Shown: positions 55,501-64,000 of the stretch, piece after piece
Numbering within the stretch: position 1 is the stretch's first letter
How the letters are laid out: each line of letters starts with the position of its first letter
Assembly (NCBI RefSeq): GCF_900176415.1
Contig: NZ_FWXO01000001.1
Span: 1,050,053 to 1,114,052 of the forward strand
Source: Cellulophaga tyrosinoxydans
Lineage (GTDB): Bacteria; Bacteroidota; Bacteroidia; Flavobacteriales; Flavobacteriaceae
Direction: 5' to 3'
Length of the DNA stretch: 64,000 nt
Made by a program: the position numbers and the translations under genes
Notes under the pieces: model-generated
Databases searched by the model: none
Told to the model about the DNA's origin: nothing
Seen by the model: only the letters and a program-made list of their open reading frames with translations

Positions 55501-56349
55501 ATGAAATACGAATTTTACGATGCAAAATTAGGGTCTGTTTTTGGGTTGTCGGATGACATCAAGAATGATGAAAATACGTTTAGATCAACTAATTCTACCA
55601 TAAATTTTTTATGGAATAAGAATCGTTTTCCTGTACAAATTACTATTGATAATGAAGAGTTGGTGCTTTTACCAAATCAAATAATAACCACCACTTATTT
55701 ACATCATGTTTCATATTCAAAAACCGAACATCCTTTAACTAGCTTTTTATTTAATCGTGAATTTTATTGTATTGCAGATCATGATAGCGAAGTATCATGT
55801 AATGGAATACTATTTTTTGGCACGCAGGCTTTACCCATAATTACTATTCCAGAAGTTCAAGAGAAAAAATTTGAAACGCTTTATGAAATTTTTCAAGACG
55901 AATTTACCACTCCAGATAAAATTCAAGGAGACATGTTGCAAATGCTCTTAAAACGCTTAATAATTATGTGTACGCGTTTGGCAAAAGAGCAATTAATCTT
56001 GAAGAGTTTAGATAATGATCAAATAGACATAATTAGAAAGTTTAATGTTTTGGTCGACACACATTTTAGAACAAAACGAAAAGTAACAGATTATGCAGAT
56101 TTACTTTTTAAAAGCCCTAAAACATTATCCAATTTATTTGCTAAGTACAATCAAAAATCTCCACAACAAATTATTTTAGAACGATTAGTGTTGGAGGCAA
56201 AAAGACTAATGCAGTTTACAGATAAGCAAAATCAAGAAATAGCTTTTGAACTCGGCTTTAATGATTCTGCCCATTTCAGTAGTTTTTTTAAGAAAATGAC
56301 TGGTGTAACGCCTACCGTGTATCGCGAAAGTATGTCTGTATTAAGTTAA
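55501..56349 (+). CDS. AraC family transcriptional regulator
   Basis: 282 residues from ATG 55501 (a TTG two codons earlier is possible). N-terminal cupin-like sensing region (1-150), C-terminal AraC double HTH (about 180-280: VTDYADLLFKSPKTLSNLF and QNQEIAFELGFNDSAHFSSFFKKMTGVTP). A TATTTTTA box lies just upstream (about 55480). It is likely to control the small ORF/AhpD-like/cupredoxin genes downstream. Confidence 0.88.
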   Translation: MKYEFYDAKLGSVFGLSDDIKNDENTFRSTNSTINFLWNKNRFPVQITIDNEELVLLPNQIITTTYLHHVSYSKTEHPLTSFLFNREFYCIADHDSEVSCNGILFFGTQALPIITIPEVQEKKFETLYEIFQDEFTTPDKIQGDMLQMLLKRLIIMCTRLAKEQLILKSLDNDQIDIIRKFNVLVDTHFRTKRKVTDYADLLFKSPKTLSNLFAKYNQKSPQQIILERLVLEAKRLMQFTDKQNQEIAFELGFNDSAHFSSFFKKMTGVTPTVYRESMSVLS

Positions 56350-56442
56350 AGGAAATTTATACAATTTGTTGGGAAATAAGTACTAACAGAAACCTTCTTT
56401 CTCTCCGCATCTTTGTACTGTAATTGTAAAACAGTAAAAAAG

Positions 56443-56601
56443 ATGAAAACAAAAACGAAATCTATTTTCAATTTAATTGAAATCTTCAGAAGCGCTCCAA
56501 AGCAAAGTTTAGCGCTTAACAGTATACCTCAAACGCATTGTTCAGAAAAATACCATCATGATTTTTATTGTGATGCAGAGAAACCATTTATATCAATTTA
56601 A
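56443..56601 (+). CDS. small hypothetical protein (52 residues)
   Basis: The ATG at 56443 gives a 52-residue product with a basic start (MKTKTKSIFNLIEIFR), an SAPKQSLALNSIPQTHCS middle and a His/Cys-rich end (EKYHHDFYCDAEK). A CATCTTTG near-consensus promoter box ends 27 bp upstream, and the AhpD-like gene follows by 18 bp. This placement makes a real gene likely, perhaps metal or redox related through its Cys and His residues. No family recognised. Confidence 0.5.
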   Translation: MKTKTKSIFNLIEIFRSAPKQSLALNSIPQTHCSEKYHHDFYCDAEKPFISI

Positions 56602-56619
56602 TTTAAAAAATAGCAAAAT

Positions 56620-57156
56620 ATGAACACATTTAAAGTTCCAACAAGAGACGAAGTATCAAGTGCTAATCAGGTATTATTTGACACCTTAAAAAAAGGTGTT
56701 GGCTTTGTGCCAAATTTGTATGCCACCTATGCTTATAGCGAAAATGCTTTACAAAATTATCTAGCCTTAAGTAGTGCAAAAACATCATTAAAAGCAAAGG
56801 AGAAAGAAGTTGTAAACCTTGCGGTAAGTCAAGTTAATGAATGTTCTTATTGTTTGGCTGCGCATACAGCCATAGGTAAAATGAATGGTTTTACAGATAG
56901 TCAAATTTTAGAATTACGCGCAGGGAAAGCATCATTTGACACTAAGCTTAATGCCCTAGCTGAACTATCTAAAAATATTACAGAGAATAGAGGCGGTGCG
57001 GATGCTGCGGTTGTAGAACGCTTTTTTAATGCTGGTTGGACTAAAGAAAATTTGGTAGATACCATTGTATTGGTAGGCGATAAAACAATTTCAAATTATT
57101 TGCATAAAACAACTGACGTGCCAGTGGATTTTCCATCAGTAAGCTTGTCACTTTAA
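56620..57156 (+). CDS. carboxymuconolactone decarboxylase / AhpD-like protein
   Basis: 178 residues. The C75-S-Y-C78...H82 redox site (NECSYCLAAHTA) matches AhpD-like alkylhydroperoxidases. FDTLKKGVGFVPNLYA at the N terminus is a common family start. It follows an AraC regulator and a small Cys/His ORF, and precedes a cupredoxin-like secreted protein, suggesting an oxidative or metal stress operon. Distant paralogue of the protein at 37-639. Confidence 0.87.
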   Translation: MNTFKVPTRDEVSSANQVLFDTLKKGVGFVPNLYATYAYSENALQNYLALSSAKTSLKAKEKEVVNLAVSQVNECSYCLAAHTAIGKMNGFTDSQILELRAGKASFDTKLNALAELSKNITENRGGADAAVVERFFNAGWTKENLVDTIVLVGDKTISNYLHKTTDVPVDFPSVSLSL

Positions 57157-57187
57157 TAAAAATCAATAATCATTTAAATATAAAAAC

Positions 57188-57562
57188 ATGAAAAATTTAA
57201 TAGTAGTTTTAGTCGTTGCAGTAGGATCATTATTTACAGTAAATGCGCAAAAAAGTCATAATATAATTGCACTTGAGCAAACCAAAGGGGAGTTTACACA
57301 AAAGAAAATAACTGTGGATGAAGGTACTTACGTATTCGAAATTGCCAATAATGCAGTAGGTCATGATGTAGGTTTTGTTTTAGTAAAAAAAGGAGAAGAT
57401 ATTACTAAGCCGGAAAATCATATAAAGACCGCATATGTTACAAAAGCTGTGGCAACAGGTGATAAACAAACTTCAAATCCAACAACATTGGAAAAAGGAG
57501 AATACATTTATTTTTGCCCATTGAACCCAACTTCAACCGACAATGTTTTGATTGTAAAATAG
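57188..57562 (+). CDS. secreted cupredoxin-like protein
   Basis: 124 residues. Signal peptide ending near NAQ (about 1-21). Beta-sandwich pattern with H59 (AVGHDVGFV) and C110 (YIYFCPLNPTS) in the positions of the first two type-1 copper ligands. The usual second His and Met after the Cys are not seen in PLNPTSTDNVLIV, so copper binding may be altered or lost. Periplasmic. Last gene of the AraC-linked operon. Confidence 0.78.
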   Translation: MKNLIVVLVVAVGSLFTVNAQKSHNIIALEQTKGEFTQKKITVDEGTYVFEIANNAVGHDVGFVLVKKGEDITKPENHIKTAYVTKAVATGDKQTSNPTTLEKGEYIYFCPLNPTSTDNVLIVK

Positions 57563-57578
57563 TATTCAAAATAGAACT

Positions 57579-57618
57579 AAAAAAAGCCTTCTTGAATTTA
57601 ACTCAAGAAGGCTTTTTA
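57579..57618. terminator. bidirectional terminator between cupredoxin and dinB genes
   Basis: AAAAAAGCCTTCTTGA and TCAAGAAGGCTTTTTA arms with a short loop; the tails suit both converging genes. Confidence 0.9.
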
Positions 57619-57619
57619 T

Positions 57620-58720
57620 TTAAAACTCAAACTTTAGTTGCATAGACACTGTTGTTCTTTCTTGTGATTTTTCTTTTTTATCGCTGTTGAGATTGGCAAG
57701 AGAAATACCCAATAGGCGAACCGATTTTTCCATTTTTTCTTGATACAAAAGTTCTTTTGCAGTCTCTAGAATTAAACTTTTGTCTGCAACGAAATAAGGT
57801 AATGTTTTGCTACGGGTTTGTAGCGAAAAATCGCTGTACTTAATTTTTAAAGTAATAGTTTTTCCTGAAATGGCGCTCTTTTTTAGCCTCCGCTCTAATT
57901 CTGTTGCAATATGGTCTAAGCGCTCTAACATAAAAATTTCACTACTTAGGTTTTCATTAAACGTACGTTCTGCGCCAACAGATTTTGGTATTCTATGTGG
58001 TTTTACAACACTATTATGCACCCCTCTAACTACCTGATAGTAATAACCTCCACTCTTGCCAAAATGTTCAATTAAAAATTCTTCAGATTTTTGTTTAAGG
58101 TCTAAACCAGTAAAAATGCCAAGTTTATACATTTTTTCTGTGGTCACTTTACCTACGCCATAGAATTTTCTAATTTCTAACTGCTCTAAAAACTCAATTA
58201 CTTCTTCAGGGTTAACTGTTTTTTGACCATTAGGTTTGTTGACATCACTAGCTACTTTAGCAATAAATTTATTAATAGAAATACCCGCTGAAGCTCTTAA
58301 GCCAATCTCGTCGAAAATACGTTGCCTAATTTCTTTTGCAATTAACGAAGCAGAAGGATTTCCTTTTTTGTTTACAGTTACATCTAAGTAAGCTTCGTCT
58401 AGTGATAAAGGCTCGACTAAGTCTGTGTAATCATAAAAAATAGCTCTAATTTTTTTAGAGATTTCTTTATAACGATCAAACCTAGGCTTAACAAATATTA
58501 AATTAGGACAGTTGCGTTTTGCCATAACACCACTCATAGCGCTACGAACTCCATATTTTCGTGCTTCGTAATTTGCGGCAGATACAACGCCCCTAATTTC
58601 ATTACCGCCTACAGCTAGAGGTTTACCTTTAAGCGTAGGATAATCCAATTCTTCTACAGAAGCGTAAAAGGCATCCATGTCTACATGAATAATTTTTCGG
58701 ATAGGTAAATCGCTAGGCAT
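57620..58720 (-). CDS. dinB: DNA polymerase IV (Y-family)
   Basis: 366 residues. HVDMDAFYASVEELD gives D14 and D16 metal ligands; SLDEAYLDV the remaining acidic pair. The helix-hairpin-helix YGVGKVTTEKMYKLGI and a C-terminal little finger domain (about 235-345) follow. Translesion synthesis. There is no C-terminal beta-clamp pentapeptide that I can name with certainty. Confidence 0.94.
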   Translation of the reverse strand: MPSDLPIRKIIHVDMDAFYASVEELDYPTLKGKPLAVGGNEIRGVVSAANYEARKYGVRSAMSGVMAKRNCPNLIFVKPRFDRYKEISKKIRAIFYDYTDLVEPLSLDEAYLDVTVNKKGNPSASLIAKEIRQRIFDEIGLRASAGISINKFIAKVASDVNKPNGQKTVNPEEVIEFLEQLEIRKFYGVGKVTTEKMYKLGIFTGLDLKQKSEEFLIEHFGKSGGYYYQVVRGVHNSVVKPHRIPKSVGAERTFNENLSSEIFMLERLDHIATELERRLKKSAISGKTITLKIKYSDFSLQTRSKTLPYFVADKSLILETAKELLYQEKMEKSVRLLGISLANLNSDKKEKSQERTTVSMQLKFEF

Positions 58721-58751
58721 GAGTTAAATTTATGGAATATTAAAAAAGAAC

Positions 58752-59415
58752 ATGAAAAAAAGCACACAACTTTATTTAATTACACTATCTGTTGTTATTG
58801 CCATAATAGCGGTATATACTGACAATAAAATGTTACATTATATCTTTAAACCAGTCTCGACATTATTGATAATACTTATTCCAATATTGTTCGCTAAAAG
58901 TAATTTAGGAAGGTATAAAAATAGTATTCTTATTGGTTTAGTTTGTTGTTTAGTTGGGGATATTCTTTTAATGTTTGATTCTTATTTTATTTTTGGCTTG
59001 GTGTCTTTTTTAATCGGTCATGCATTTTTTATCTATTCTTTTTCAATTATAAATGGCTTTGCTTTTAAAATAAAGACATTAATACCTTTACTGATTATAG
59101 CAGGATTTGTGTTTATCAATTTAAAAGATCATTTGGGAGAATTACTAATACCAGTACTACTGTATATTACCTGTATTGTTTTAATGGCTTGGCAAGCTAT
59201 AAATCTATATGTGTGGAAAAAAGGAATATGGGTTTTTACTAATTTCGATTGGAGCCTGTTTGTTTTTAGTATCCGATTCTATTTTGGCTTACGCAAAATT
59301 TATCCATAATTTTAGCCTTTCTCCAATTTTGGTTTTAGGAACTTATTGGACTGCAATAACCTTAATATCGCTTTCTACAATTTATATTAATGACAAATCA
59401 AAAGAAAAATTCTAA
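58752..59415 (+). pseudogene. YhhN family (lysoplasmalogenase-like) gene with a frameshift
   Basis: The 5' part (58752 to about 59216) encodes seven or so hydrophobic helices of the YhhN family (VGDILLMFD motif). The C-terminal part (YGFLLISIGACLFLVSDSILA ... to 59415) is in the +1 frame. The two join at a run of six A at 59217-59222; with five A the frame would read through as NLYVWKKEYGFLL. In the present reading the first frame ends early at 59309. The break could be a true mutation, a sequencing error in the homopolymer, or a phase-variable tract. Confidence 0.8.
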
Positions 59416-59881
59416 TCTAGAAATAGAACGTAAATTTCTTGTAAAGTCTGAAAGATTTAAAAATTACTCAGATAAAGAAGAACGCATAGTTCAAGGTTTT
59501 TTAAATACCAATCCGGAAAGAACCGTTCGTATTCGCATTAAGGGTAATAAGGGCTACATTACTGTAAAGGGCAAAAGCAATGAAACTGGACTTTCTCGAT
59601 TTGAATGGGAGAAAGAAATATCTGTTGCCGAAGCAGATTCCTTATTGAAAATAGCCGAACCTGGAATTATAGAAAAGCTTAGGTATGAAGTAAAATCTGA
59701 AAAGCATACTTTCGAAATAGATGTATTTGCTGGAGATAATACAGGTTTAATAATTGCCGAGGTTGAATTACAATCCGAAGATGAGGTTTTTAATAAACCA
59801 GATTGGCTTGGAGCGGAAGTTACAGGTATTGCAAAATATTATAATTCTCAGTTAAGTAAAAATCCTTTTAAATTATGGTAA
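59390..59881 (+). CDS. CYTH domain protein
   Basis: 163 residues. The signature E11-I-E-R-K15 at the N terminus and further charged strands (RTVRIRIKGNKGYITVKG; RFEWEKEI; EIDVFAGDNTGLIIAEVEL) form the triphosphate tunnel. Family members hydrolyse inorganic triphosphate or thiamine triphosphate. The start overlaps the end of the YhhN frame by 26 bp, and the end overlaps the next gene by 7 bp. Confidence 0.87.
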   Translation: MTNQKKNSNLEIERKFLVKSERFKNYSDKEERIVQGFLNTNPERTVRIRIKGNKGYITVKGKSNETGLSRFEWEKEISVAEADSLLKIAEPGIIEKLRYEVKSEKHTFEIDVFAGDNTGLIIAEVELQSEDEVFNKPDWLGAEVTGIAKYYNSQLSKNPFKLW

Positions 59882-60363
59882 GCACAAAAAATATAGGAAT
59901 TATAGCATTCATTGCACTTGTATTAACTGCATGTACTGCTATAAAAAAAGAAACACCTGTACAAGAAACGAATATATCTGCAGCTAAATTAAAACAAAGC
60001 TTAACAGAAAAGGGGTTTCAAATTTTCGATTATGTAGATGAGAAGACCAAAGACACAGTTTTAATGCAAGAGTACTTTATTGCTTTTTTAAAAAAAGGAC
60101 CCAATAGAAATCAATCAAAAACAGAGGCGGATAGCCTTCAAAAATTGCATTTGGCGCATTTAGGAAGAATGTATGAATTAGGCTTCGCAGATATTTCTGG
60201 ACCCTTTGGCGATGACGGTGAAATAAGAGGAATTACCATTTATAATGTACCAACGATAAAAATTGCTGATAGTTTAGCAAATATAGATCCAATGGTAAAA
60301 TCAGGCAGGCTTCAAATAGAAATACATTCGTGGTGGGCTGCGAAAGGTTTTGGATTAAGGTGA
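59875..60363 (+). CDS. lipoprotein with YCII-like domain
   Basis: 162 residues. Lipobox at Cys20 (VLTACTAIKK). The mature part (from about residue 60) resembles a YCII-type ferredoxin-like fold: QEYFIAFLKKGP, a HLAHLGRMYELGFADISGPF stretch with His and Asp-like spacing, and a GLVRSGRLQIEIHSWW-like end. YciI-fold proteins are usually cytoplasmic, so a lipid-anchored form is unusual. Function unknown. Confidence 0.7.
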   Translation: MVSTKNIGIIAFIALVLTACTAIKKETPVQETNISAAKLKQSLTEKGFQIFDYVDEKTKDTVLMQEYFIAFLKKGPNRNQSKTEADSLQKLHLAHLGRMYELGFADISGPFGDDGEIRGITIYNVPTIKIADSLANIDPMVKSGRLQIEIHSWWAAKGFGLR

Positions 60364-60392
60364 GTAAATAAAATCACTAAAAAATACGGTTT

Positions 60393-60788
60393 TTATTCAG
60401 CGAGAATCCCATCTTTTTCTAGCAGTGGAAGACTGGTCAGATTTTTTTCTGAGATGCTGTTTTTGGGGAATATATATTTTCTTTCAAACAATTTGTCTTC
60501 GGCAAAGAACGTAACAAAGAATTCATTTGTTAGCTTAAACACTTCTTCTTGCACCAATTCTATTTTTTCAAAAGACTTTGGCGCAATAAACCCAATTCCG
60601 TGACGCATGGTAGATGTTTTTGTAGTGCCATCATACCCTTTAGAAACAATTAAAACCATATCAATAGGTGTGGTTCTATTATTTATTATGTAGGCATTCC
60701 AATCTTTGGAAAGGAACTCTTCACTCCATTCATGAACAATGGCAACGTGCACGTCTTTAGCAACGGGTATTTCAATATCTTTCTTCAC
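60393..60788 (-). CDS. hypothetical protein downstream of pheS
   Basis: 131 residues, soluble, beta-rich. Start MKKDIEIPVAKDVHVAIVHEWS; no membrane segment. Encoded 16 bp after the pheS stop on the same strand, as in many Flavobacteria, where such proteins have sometimes been labelled a PheRS subunit by proximity; it has no aminoacyl-tRNA synthetase motifs. Function unknown. Confidence 0.7.
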   Translation of the reverse strand: MKKDIEIPVAKDVHVAIVHEWSEEFLSKDWNAYIINNRTTPIDMVLIVSKGYDGTTKTSTMRHGIGFIAPKSFEKIELVQEEVFKLTNEFFVTFFAEDKLFERKYIFPKNSISEKNLTSLPLLEKDGILAE

Positions 60789-60804
60789 CGTTAATTTTTA
60801 CGTA

Positions 60805-61824
60805 TTAAAGAGCAGATTTAAACTGTTCTAAAAAGCGAACATCATTTTCACTTAATAGTCTAATATCCGTTATTTGATGTAATAACATGGTAATTCTATC
60901 AATACCCATTCCAAATGCGAATCCGGAATATTCTTTAGAATCGATTCCACAATTTTCTAAAACATTAGGATCCACCATACCGCAGCCCATAATTTCTAGC
61001 CATCCGGTACCTTTAGTAATACGATAATCGGCCTCAGTCTCGAGTCCCCAATATACATCGACTTCGGCACTCGGTTCTGTAAAAGGAAAGTAGGACGGGC
61101 GCAATCTAATTTCGGACTTACCAAAAAGCTCTGTTGTAAAAAATTGTAGTGTTTGCTTTAAATCAGCAAACGACACATTTTTATCTATATATAGACCTTC
61201 TACTTGATGAAAAAAACAATGAGAACGAGCCGATATGGCCTCATTTCTATAAACTCTTCCTGGCGAAATTGTTCTTATAGGAGGTTTGTTGTTTTCCATA
61301 TAACGCACCTGTACGGATGAGGTATGGGTACGCAATAAAATATCTGGATTAGTTTGTATAAAAAAAGTATCCTGCATATCTCTTGCTGGATGGTATTCAG
61401 GTAAGTTTAATGCCGTAAAATTATGCCAATCATCTTCAATTTCTGGACCTTCGGAAACATTAAAACCTATTCTTGAAAAGATATCAATAATTTGATTTTT
61501 TACAATTGATATAGGATGACGAGAACCAAGTTCTACCGGCTCACTTGGTCTTGTTAAATCGCCATATACACCAGTTTCTACTGTTTTGTTATCCAATGCT
61601 TCTTTTAAAGCATTTATCTTTTCCGTAGCAACTGTTTTTAATTGATTGATGGTTTGTCCAAATTCCTTTTTTTGGTCATTAGGAACATTCTTAAATTCAG
61701 CAAAAAAGTCATTTAACAAGCCTTTTTTACCTAAATATTTAATTCGTAGGTTTTCAATAGCTTCTTTTGAATCAGAAGTAAACTTCTCAATTTCAGCAAT
61801 ATGTTCCTTTATCTTATCAATCAT
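60805..61824 (-). CDS. pheS: phenylalanine--tRNA ligase alpha subunit
   Basis: 339 residues, the usual length. N-terminal coiled coil (1-85), then class II motifs: [17 protein letters not shown], motif 2 [26 protein letters not shown], and motif 3 [16 protein letters not shown]. Charges tRNA-Phe together with PheT, which is not in this window. Confidence 0.95.
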   Translation of the reverse strand: MIDKIKEHIAEIEKFTSDSKEAIENLRIKYLGKKGLLNDFFAEFKNVPNDQKKEFGQTINQLKTVATEKINALKEALDNKTVETGVYGDLTRPSEPVELGSRHPISIVKNQIIDIFSRIGFNVSEGPEIEDDWHNFTALNLPEYHPARDMQDTFFIQTNPDILLRTHTSSVQVRYMENNKPPIRTISPGRVYRNEAISARSHCFFHQVEGLYIDKNVSFADLKQTLQFFTTELFGKSEIRLRPSYFPFTEPSAEVDVYWGLETEADYRITKGTGWLEIMGCGMVDPNVLENCGIDSKEYSGFAFGMGIDRITMLLHQITDIRLLSENDVRFLEQFKSAL

Positions 61825-61910
61825 AATAAAAATCTAAGCCGACAAATTTAAAACTTTTATAGCAGTACCGGTATAATAATTTATTCTAAAATTGTTTTGC
61901 AAATATATAA

Positions 61911-63803
61911 TTATGTTAAAGAATGGCTTTCTTTGGACTTATAAGTGTCTTTAACATTGTTTTTAATCCATTTTAAACTTTCATTAAAAGTCTCGAAAAT
62001 ATGCTCTTCGGGTATTAAGTCTGGGATTACATCAACTCTTTCCATCATATACCTTGGTTGTTTTAAAACATCAACAAATAAGACATTAATATTAGATTTT
62101 TTTAAATCTATTAAAATATCCTCTAGAGTGTACAATCCAGATTGATCCATATATTGCATTCTATCCATACGTATAATTACAGTAGACGCAGTTTTTGGTA
62201 TTTGATTGGCTAATGCTTGAAACTCACTTGTTGAACCAAAAAACAAAGGGCCTTTTAAGTGTTTTATGAATACTTCTTCTTTTAAATTTTTAGGAAAATC
62301 TAATTCATCTGCCCACGCTTCTTCTTCCTCTAGCGATTTTACGTCGGAACGTTCGGCGGTTAAATCTCCCATTTTTTTCATGAACATTAAAGATGCTATT
62401 ACCAAACCAATCCCAACAGCGTAAACTAAATTCCAGAATGTAGATAATAACATTACCACTAACATTACAATAACTTCTGAGCTTAATTTTAAAGGGCCTA
62501 TTTTAATATCTTTTGGTAAACTTGGAATAGCCTTTAAGCCTTTATAATCCATTACACTTGTACCCACGGTAATCAATATACCAGCAAGCACTGCAGCAGG
62601 AATTTGAGAGGCGATAGGGCCTAATGCTAATAAAATAAACAACAATAAAATACCCGCTATCATACCTGAAAGCTTAGTTTTTCCACCAGAGTTTATGTTT
62701 ACAACAGTTCTAATTGTTGCGCCAGCACCTGGTAATCCGCCAAAAATTGCACCAATACTATTTCCTATCCCTTGTCCAACCAACTCTTTATTTGGATTAT
62801 GTTTGGTTTTGGTCATATTATCGGCAACCACCGAAGTTAAAAGCGAATCAATGGCACCCAATAGTGCTAAAGTTACCGACGAGAAAATATAGGGCGTGAT
62901 AGATCCGAGTTTAAACTGGGTAAATATTTCTAGTCTAGGTATGGGAAATCCGCCTGGTATGGTTTCTATTGGGCGATAGTTTAACCCAAAACCAAATGCG
63001 ACTCCTGAAACTACTAAAAGCGCAACTAAGGTACTTGGGATAGTAGTGGTGATTTTTTTAAAACCATAGATTATTAATATGGTGGCAAGTGCTAAAGCTA
63101 GTTCTAACCAATTTATGTTTTGCAGTGCTCTAGGTATGACCATAAGTGCACCTAAGGCACCTTTGGTATCTGAGCTTGCCAAAGTTTTAGCTTCTTTAGC
63201 AATATTTTCTTCAGTAATTTCTCCTGATCTTTTAATGGTTTCTTCAAAATTTTCCAAAACTAAAATACCTTCTCCTGCTTCTTCCTTTAAAATATTTTGT
63301 AGAATAAGTTCTTCCGCTTTTGGTTTATAACTATTTACAAACTCAGCATCGTCTTTTGGATAGTAACCTAATGTTGGTAAGATTTGCGTAATTATAATTA
63401 TCACACCAATGGCCGTCATAAATCCAGAAACAACAGGATAGGGAATGTAACGTATATATTTACCTAATCCCATAAAACCTAGGCCAATTTGGATAAGACC
63501 CCCCAATAAGAAAACGGTAAGGATAGCAGGTAACGCTTGTTCTACGCTGCCGTCGTTTATTGCAATAATACCAGCAATTATTACCATACTTACTGCCGTC
63601 ATCGGAGCTGTTGGACCAGATATTTGAGTATTTGTTCCACCAAATAATGCAGCAAAGAAACTAATAAAGATAGCTCCATAAAGTCCGGCACTTGGCCCAA
63701 GTCCGGAACTTACACCAAAGGCTAGCGCTAAAGGTAGCGCAACAATACCAGCAGTTACTCCGCCAAATAAATCTCCTTTGAAATTAGAGAATAAATTTTT
63801 CAT
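61911..63803 (-). CDS. SulP family anion transporter with STAS domain
   Basis: 630 residues. SLC26/SulP core with about 12-14 membrane segments (VALPLALAFGVSSGLGPSAGLYGAI; the SGPTAPMTAVSMVI helix), then a cytoplasmic STAS domain (about 510-615: RMDRMQYMDQSGLYTLEDIL). Its immediate neighbour is a beta-carbonic anhydrase, which suggests bicarbonate as the substrate, as in BicA-like transporters. A long soluble insert (about 150-215) between helices is notable. Confidence 0.88.
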   Translation of the reverse strand: MKNLFSNFKGDLFGGVTAGIVALPLALAFGVSSGLGPSAGLYGAIFISFFAALFGGTNTQISGPTAPMTAVSMVIIAGIIAINDGSVEQALPAILTVFLLGGLIQIGLGFMGLGKYIRYIPYPVVSGFMTAIGVIIIITQILPTLGYYPKDDAEFVNSYKPKAEELILQNILKEEAGEGILVLENFEETIKRSGEITEENIAKEAKTLASSDTKGALGALMVIPRALQNINWLELALALATILIIYGFKKITTTIPSTLVALLVVSGVAFGFGLNYRPIETIPGGFPIPRLEIFTQFKLGSITPYIFSSVTLALLGAIDSLLTSVVADNMTKTKHNPNKELVGQGIGNSIGAIFGGLPGAGATIRTVVNINSGGKTKLSGMIAGILLLFILLALGPIASQIPAAVLAGILITVGTSVMDYKGLKAIPSLPKDIKIGPLKLSSEVIVMLVVMLLSTFWNLVYAVGIGLVIASLMFMKKMGDLTAERSDVKSLEEEEAWADELDFPKNLKEEVFIKHLKGPLFFGSTSEFQALANQIPKTASTVIIRMDRMQYMDQSGLYTLEDILIDLKKSNINVLFVDVLKQPRYMMERVDVIPDLIPEEHIFETFNESLKWIKNNVKDTYKSKESHSLT

Positions 63804-63845
63804 AATTTAGTTTTACTTTGGTTACTATTCTTATAAGTAGCTATA

Positions 63846-64000
63846 TTAATCTAGATGATAAATTTCCATGATATTCTCTAAGATTCCTTCAAAATCTATT
63901 TTTAGATCAATAAGTTCTCCTGTATGAATGTCAAAAACCCACCCATGAACTTTGAGTCCGTGATCGCGATATGCTTTTTGTACGGCAGCAGTTTTTATTA
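63846..64000 (-). CDS. beta-carbonic anhydrase, C-terminal part (truncated by window end)
   Basis: The last 51 codons of a minus-strand gene are seen. The protein end reads VHGWVFDIHTGELIDLKI, followed by a short tail, which is the typical C-terminal segment of beta-class carbonic anhydrases (VHGWVYD-like). The stop TAA is at 63846-63848. The zinc-binding N-terminal part lies outside the window. Upstream partner of the SulP transporter, 42 bp apart; the two probably work together in bicarbonate uptake. Confidence 0.85.
   Translation of the reverse strand, partial: IKTAAVQKAYRDHGLKVHGWVFDIHTGELIDLKIDFEGILENIMEIYHLD

Noticed and set aside
59209-59415. Independent 68-residue membrane protein gene
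   Set aside because: Its sequence continues the YhhN family C terminus and joins the upstream frame at a six-A run; a frameshift explains it better.
60393-60788. Second PheRS subunit gene
   Set aside because: No synthetase motifs are present; only its position next to pheS suggests a link.

Overview
The window is AT-rich chromosomal DNA of a marine-type member of the Bacteroidota, most likely family Flavobacteriaceae. This rests on Bacteroidetes-style promoters (TTG, 19-21 bp, TAnnTTTG), an IPExxxVDY-family gene next to pyk, a 632-residue PurF, TSP3/OmpA porin architecture, and lipoproteins carrying a Cys-Lys-Lys-Asp export-type signal. No species is claimed.

Layout. 1-10.3 kb is ordinary chromosome: AhpD-like and OsmC peroxide-type proteins, recJ, an MFS exporter, lpxH-queD, small membrane proteins, an enoyl-CoA hydratase, a MATE exporter, a GNAT and a universal stress protein. 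A tRNA-Ala(GGC) gene at 10344-10417 is the insertion site of a 15.8-kb integrative and mobilizable element (10376-26180). It is bounded by 43-bp direct repeats of the tRNA 3' end, has a tyrosine integrase at its right end, paired arm-type repeats near both ends, a replication/excision block (HTH, VirE-type ATPase, toprim primase-like protein) and mobilization genes (mobC-like, MOBP-type relaxase, coiled-coil membrane protein). It has no conjugation pore genes. Its cargo is almost all defence: an operon of a type IIG restriction-modification enzyme, a TIR protein and a Zn-ribbon PD-(D/E)XK nuclease; an AbiF-type HEPN protein with a small structured RNA just upstream; and an IetAS-type AAA ATPase plus subtilisin pair. 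A decayed att site and left-end copy lie just outside the right end, so the site seems to have been used before.

26.4-34.8 kb carries a five-gene block that looks like a self-contained envelope signalling system: two lipoproteins, a sigma factor, a membrane anti-sigma-like TPR protein and a secreted, membrane-tethered TPR-CHAT protease. 35-44.6 kb holds an SDR, an AddAB-like recombination nuclease/helicase pair with kbl and an OmpA/TSP3 porin between them. 44.7-46.1 kb has sodA-type superoxide dismutase followed by a notable 700-bp array of four tandem small-RNA genes on the minus strand. Each has its own promoter and a terminator stem whose sequence differs but whose pairing is conserved. 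46.1-54.7 kb contains purF, a PfkB kinase, rnhA, purN and the acpP-fabF-rnc-IPExxxVDY-pyk cluster. 54.7-64 kb holds TetR and AraC regulators with an AhpD-like/cupredoxin operon, dinB, a frameshifted YhhN gene, CYTH and lipoprotein genes, pheS, and a SulP transporter next to a truncated beta-carbonic anhydrase.

The strongest candidates for something undescribed are the tandem sRNA array (45385-46036), the RM-TIR-nuclease operon (10616-15428) and the sigma/anti-sigma/CHAT block (26479-34807). All assignments come from reading the sequence; no database search was run.
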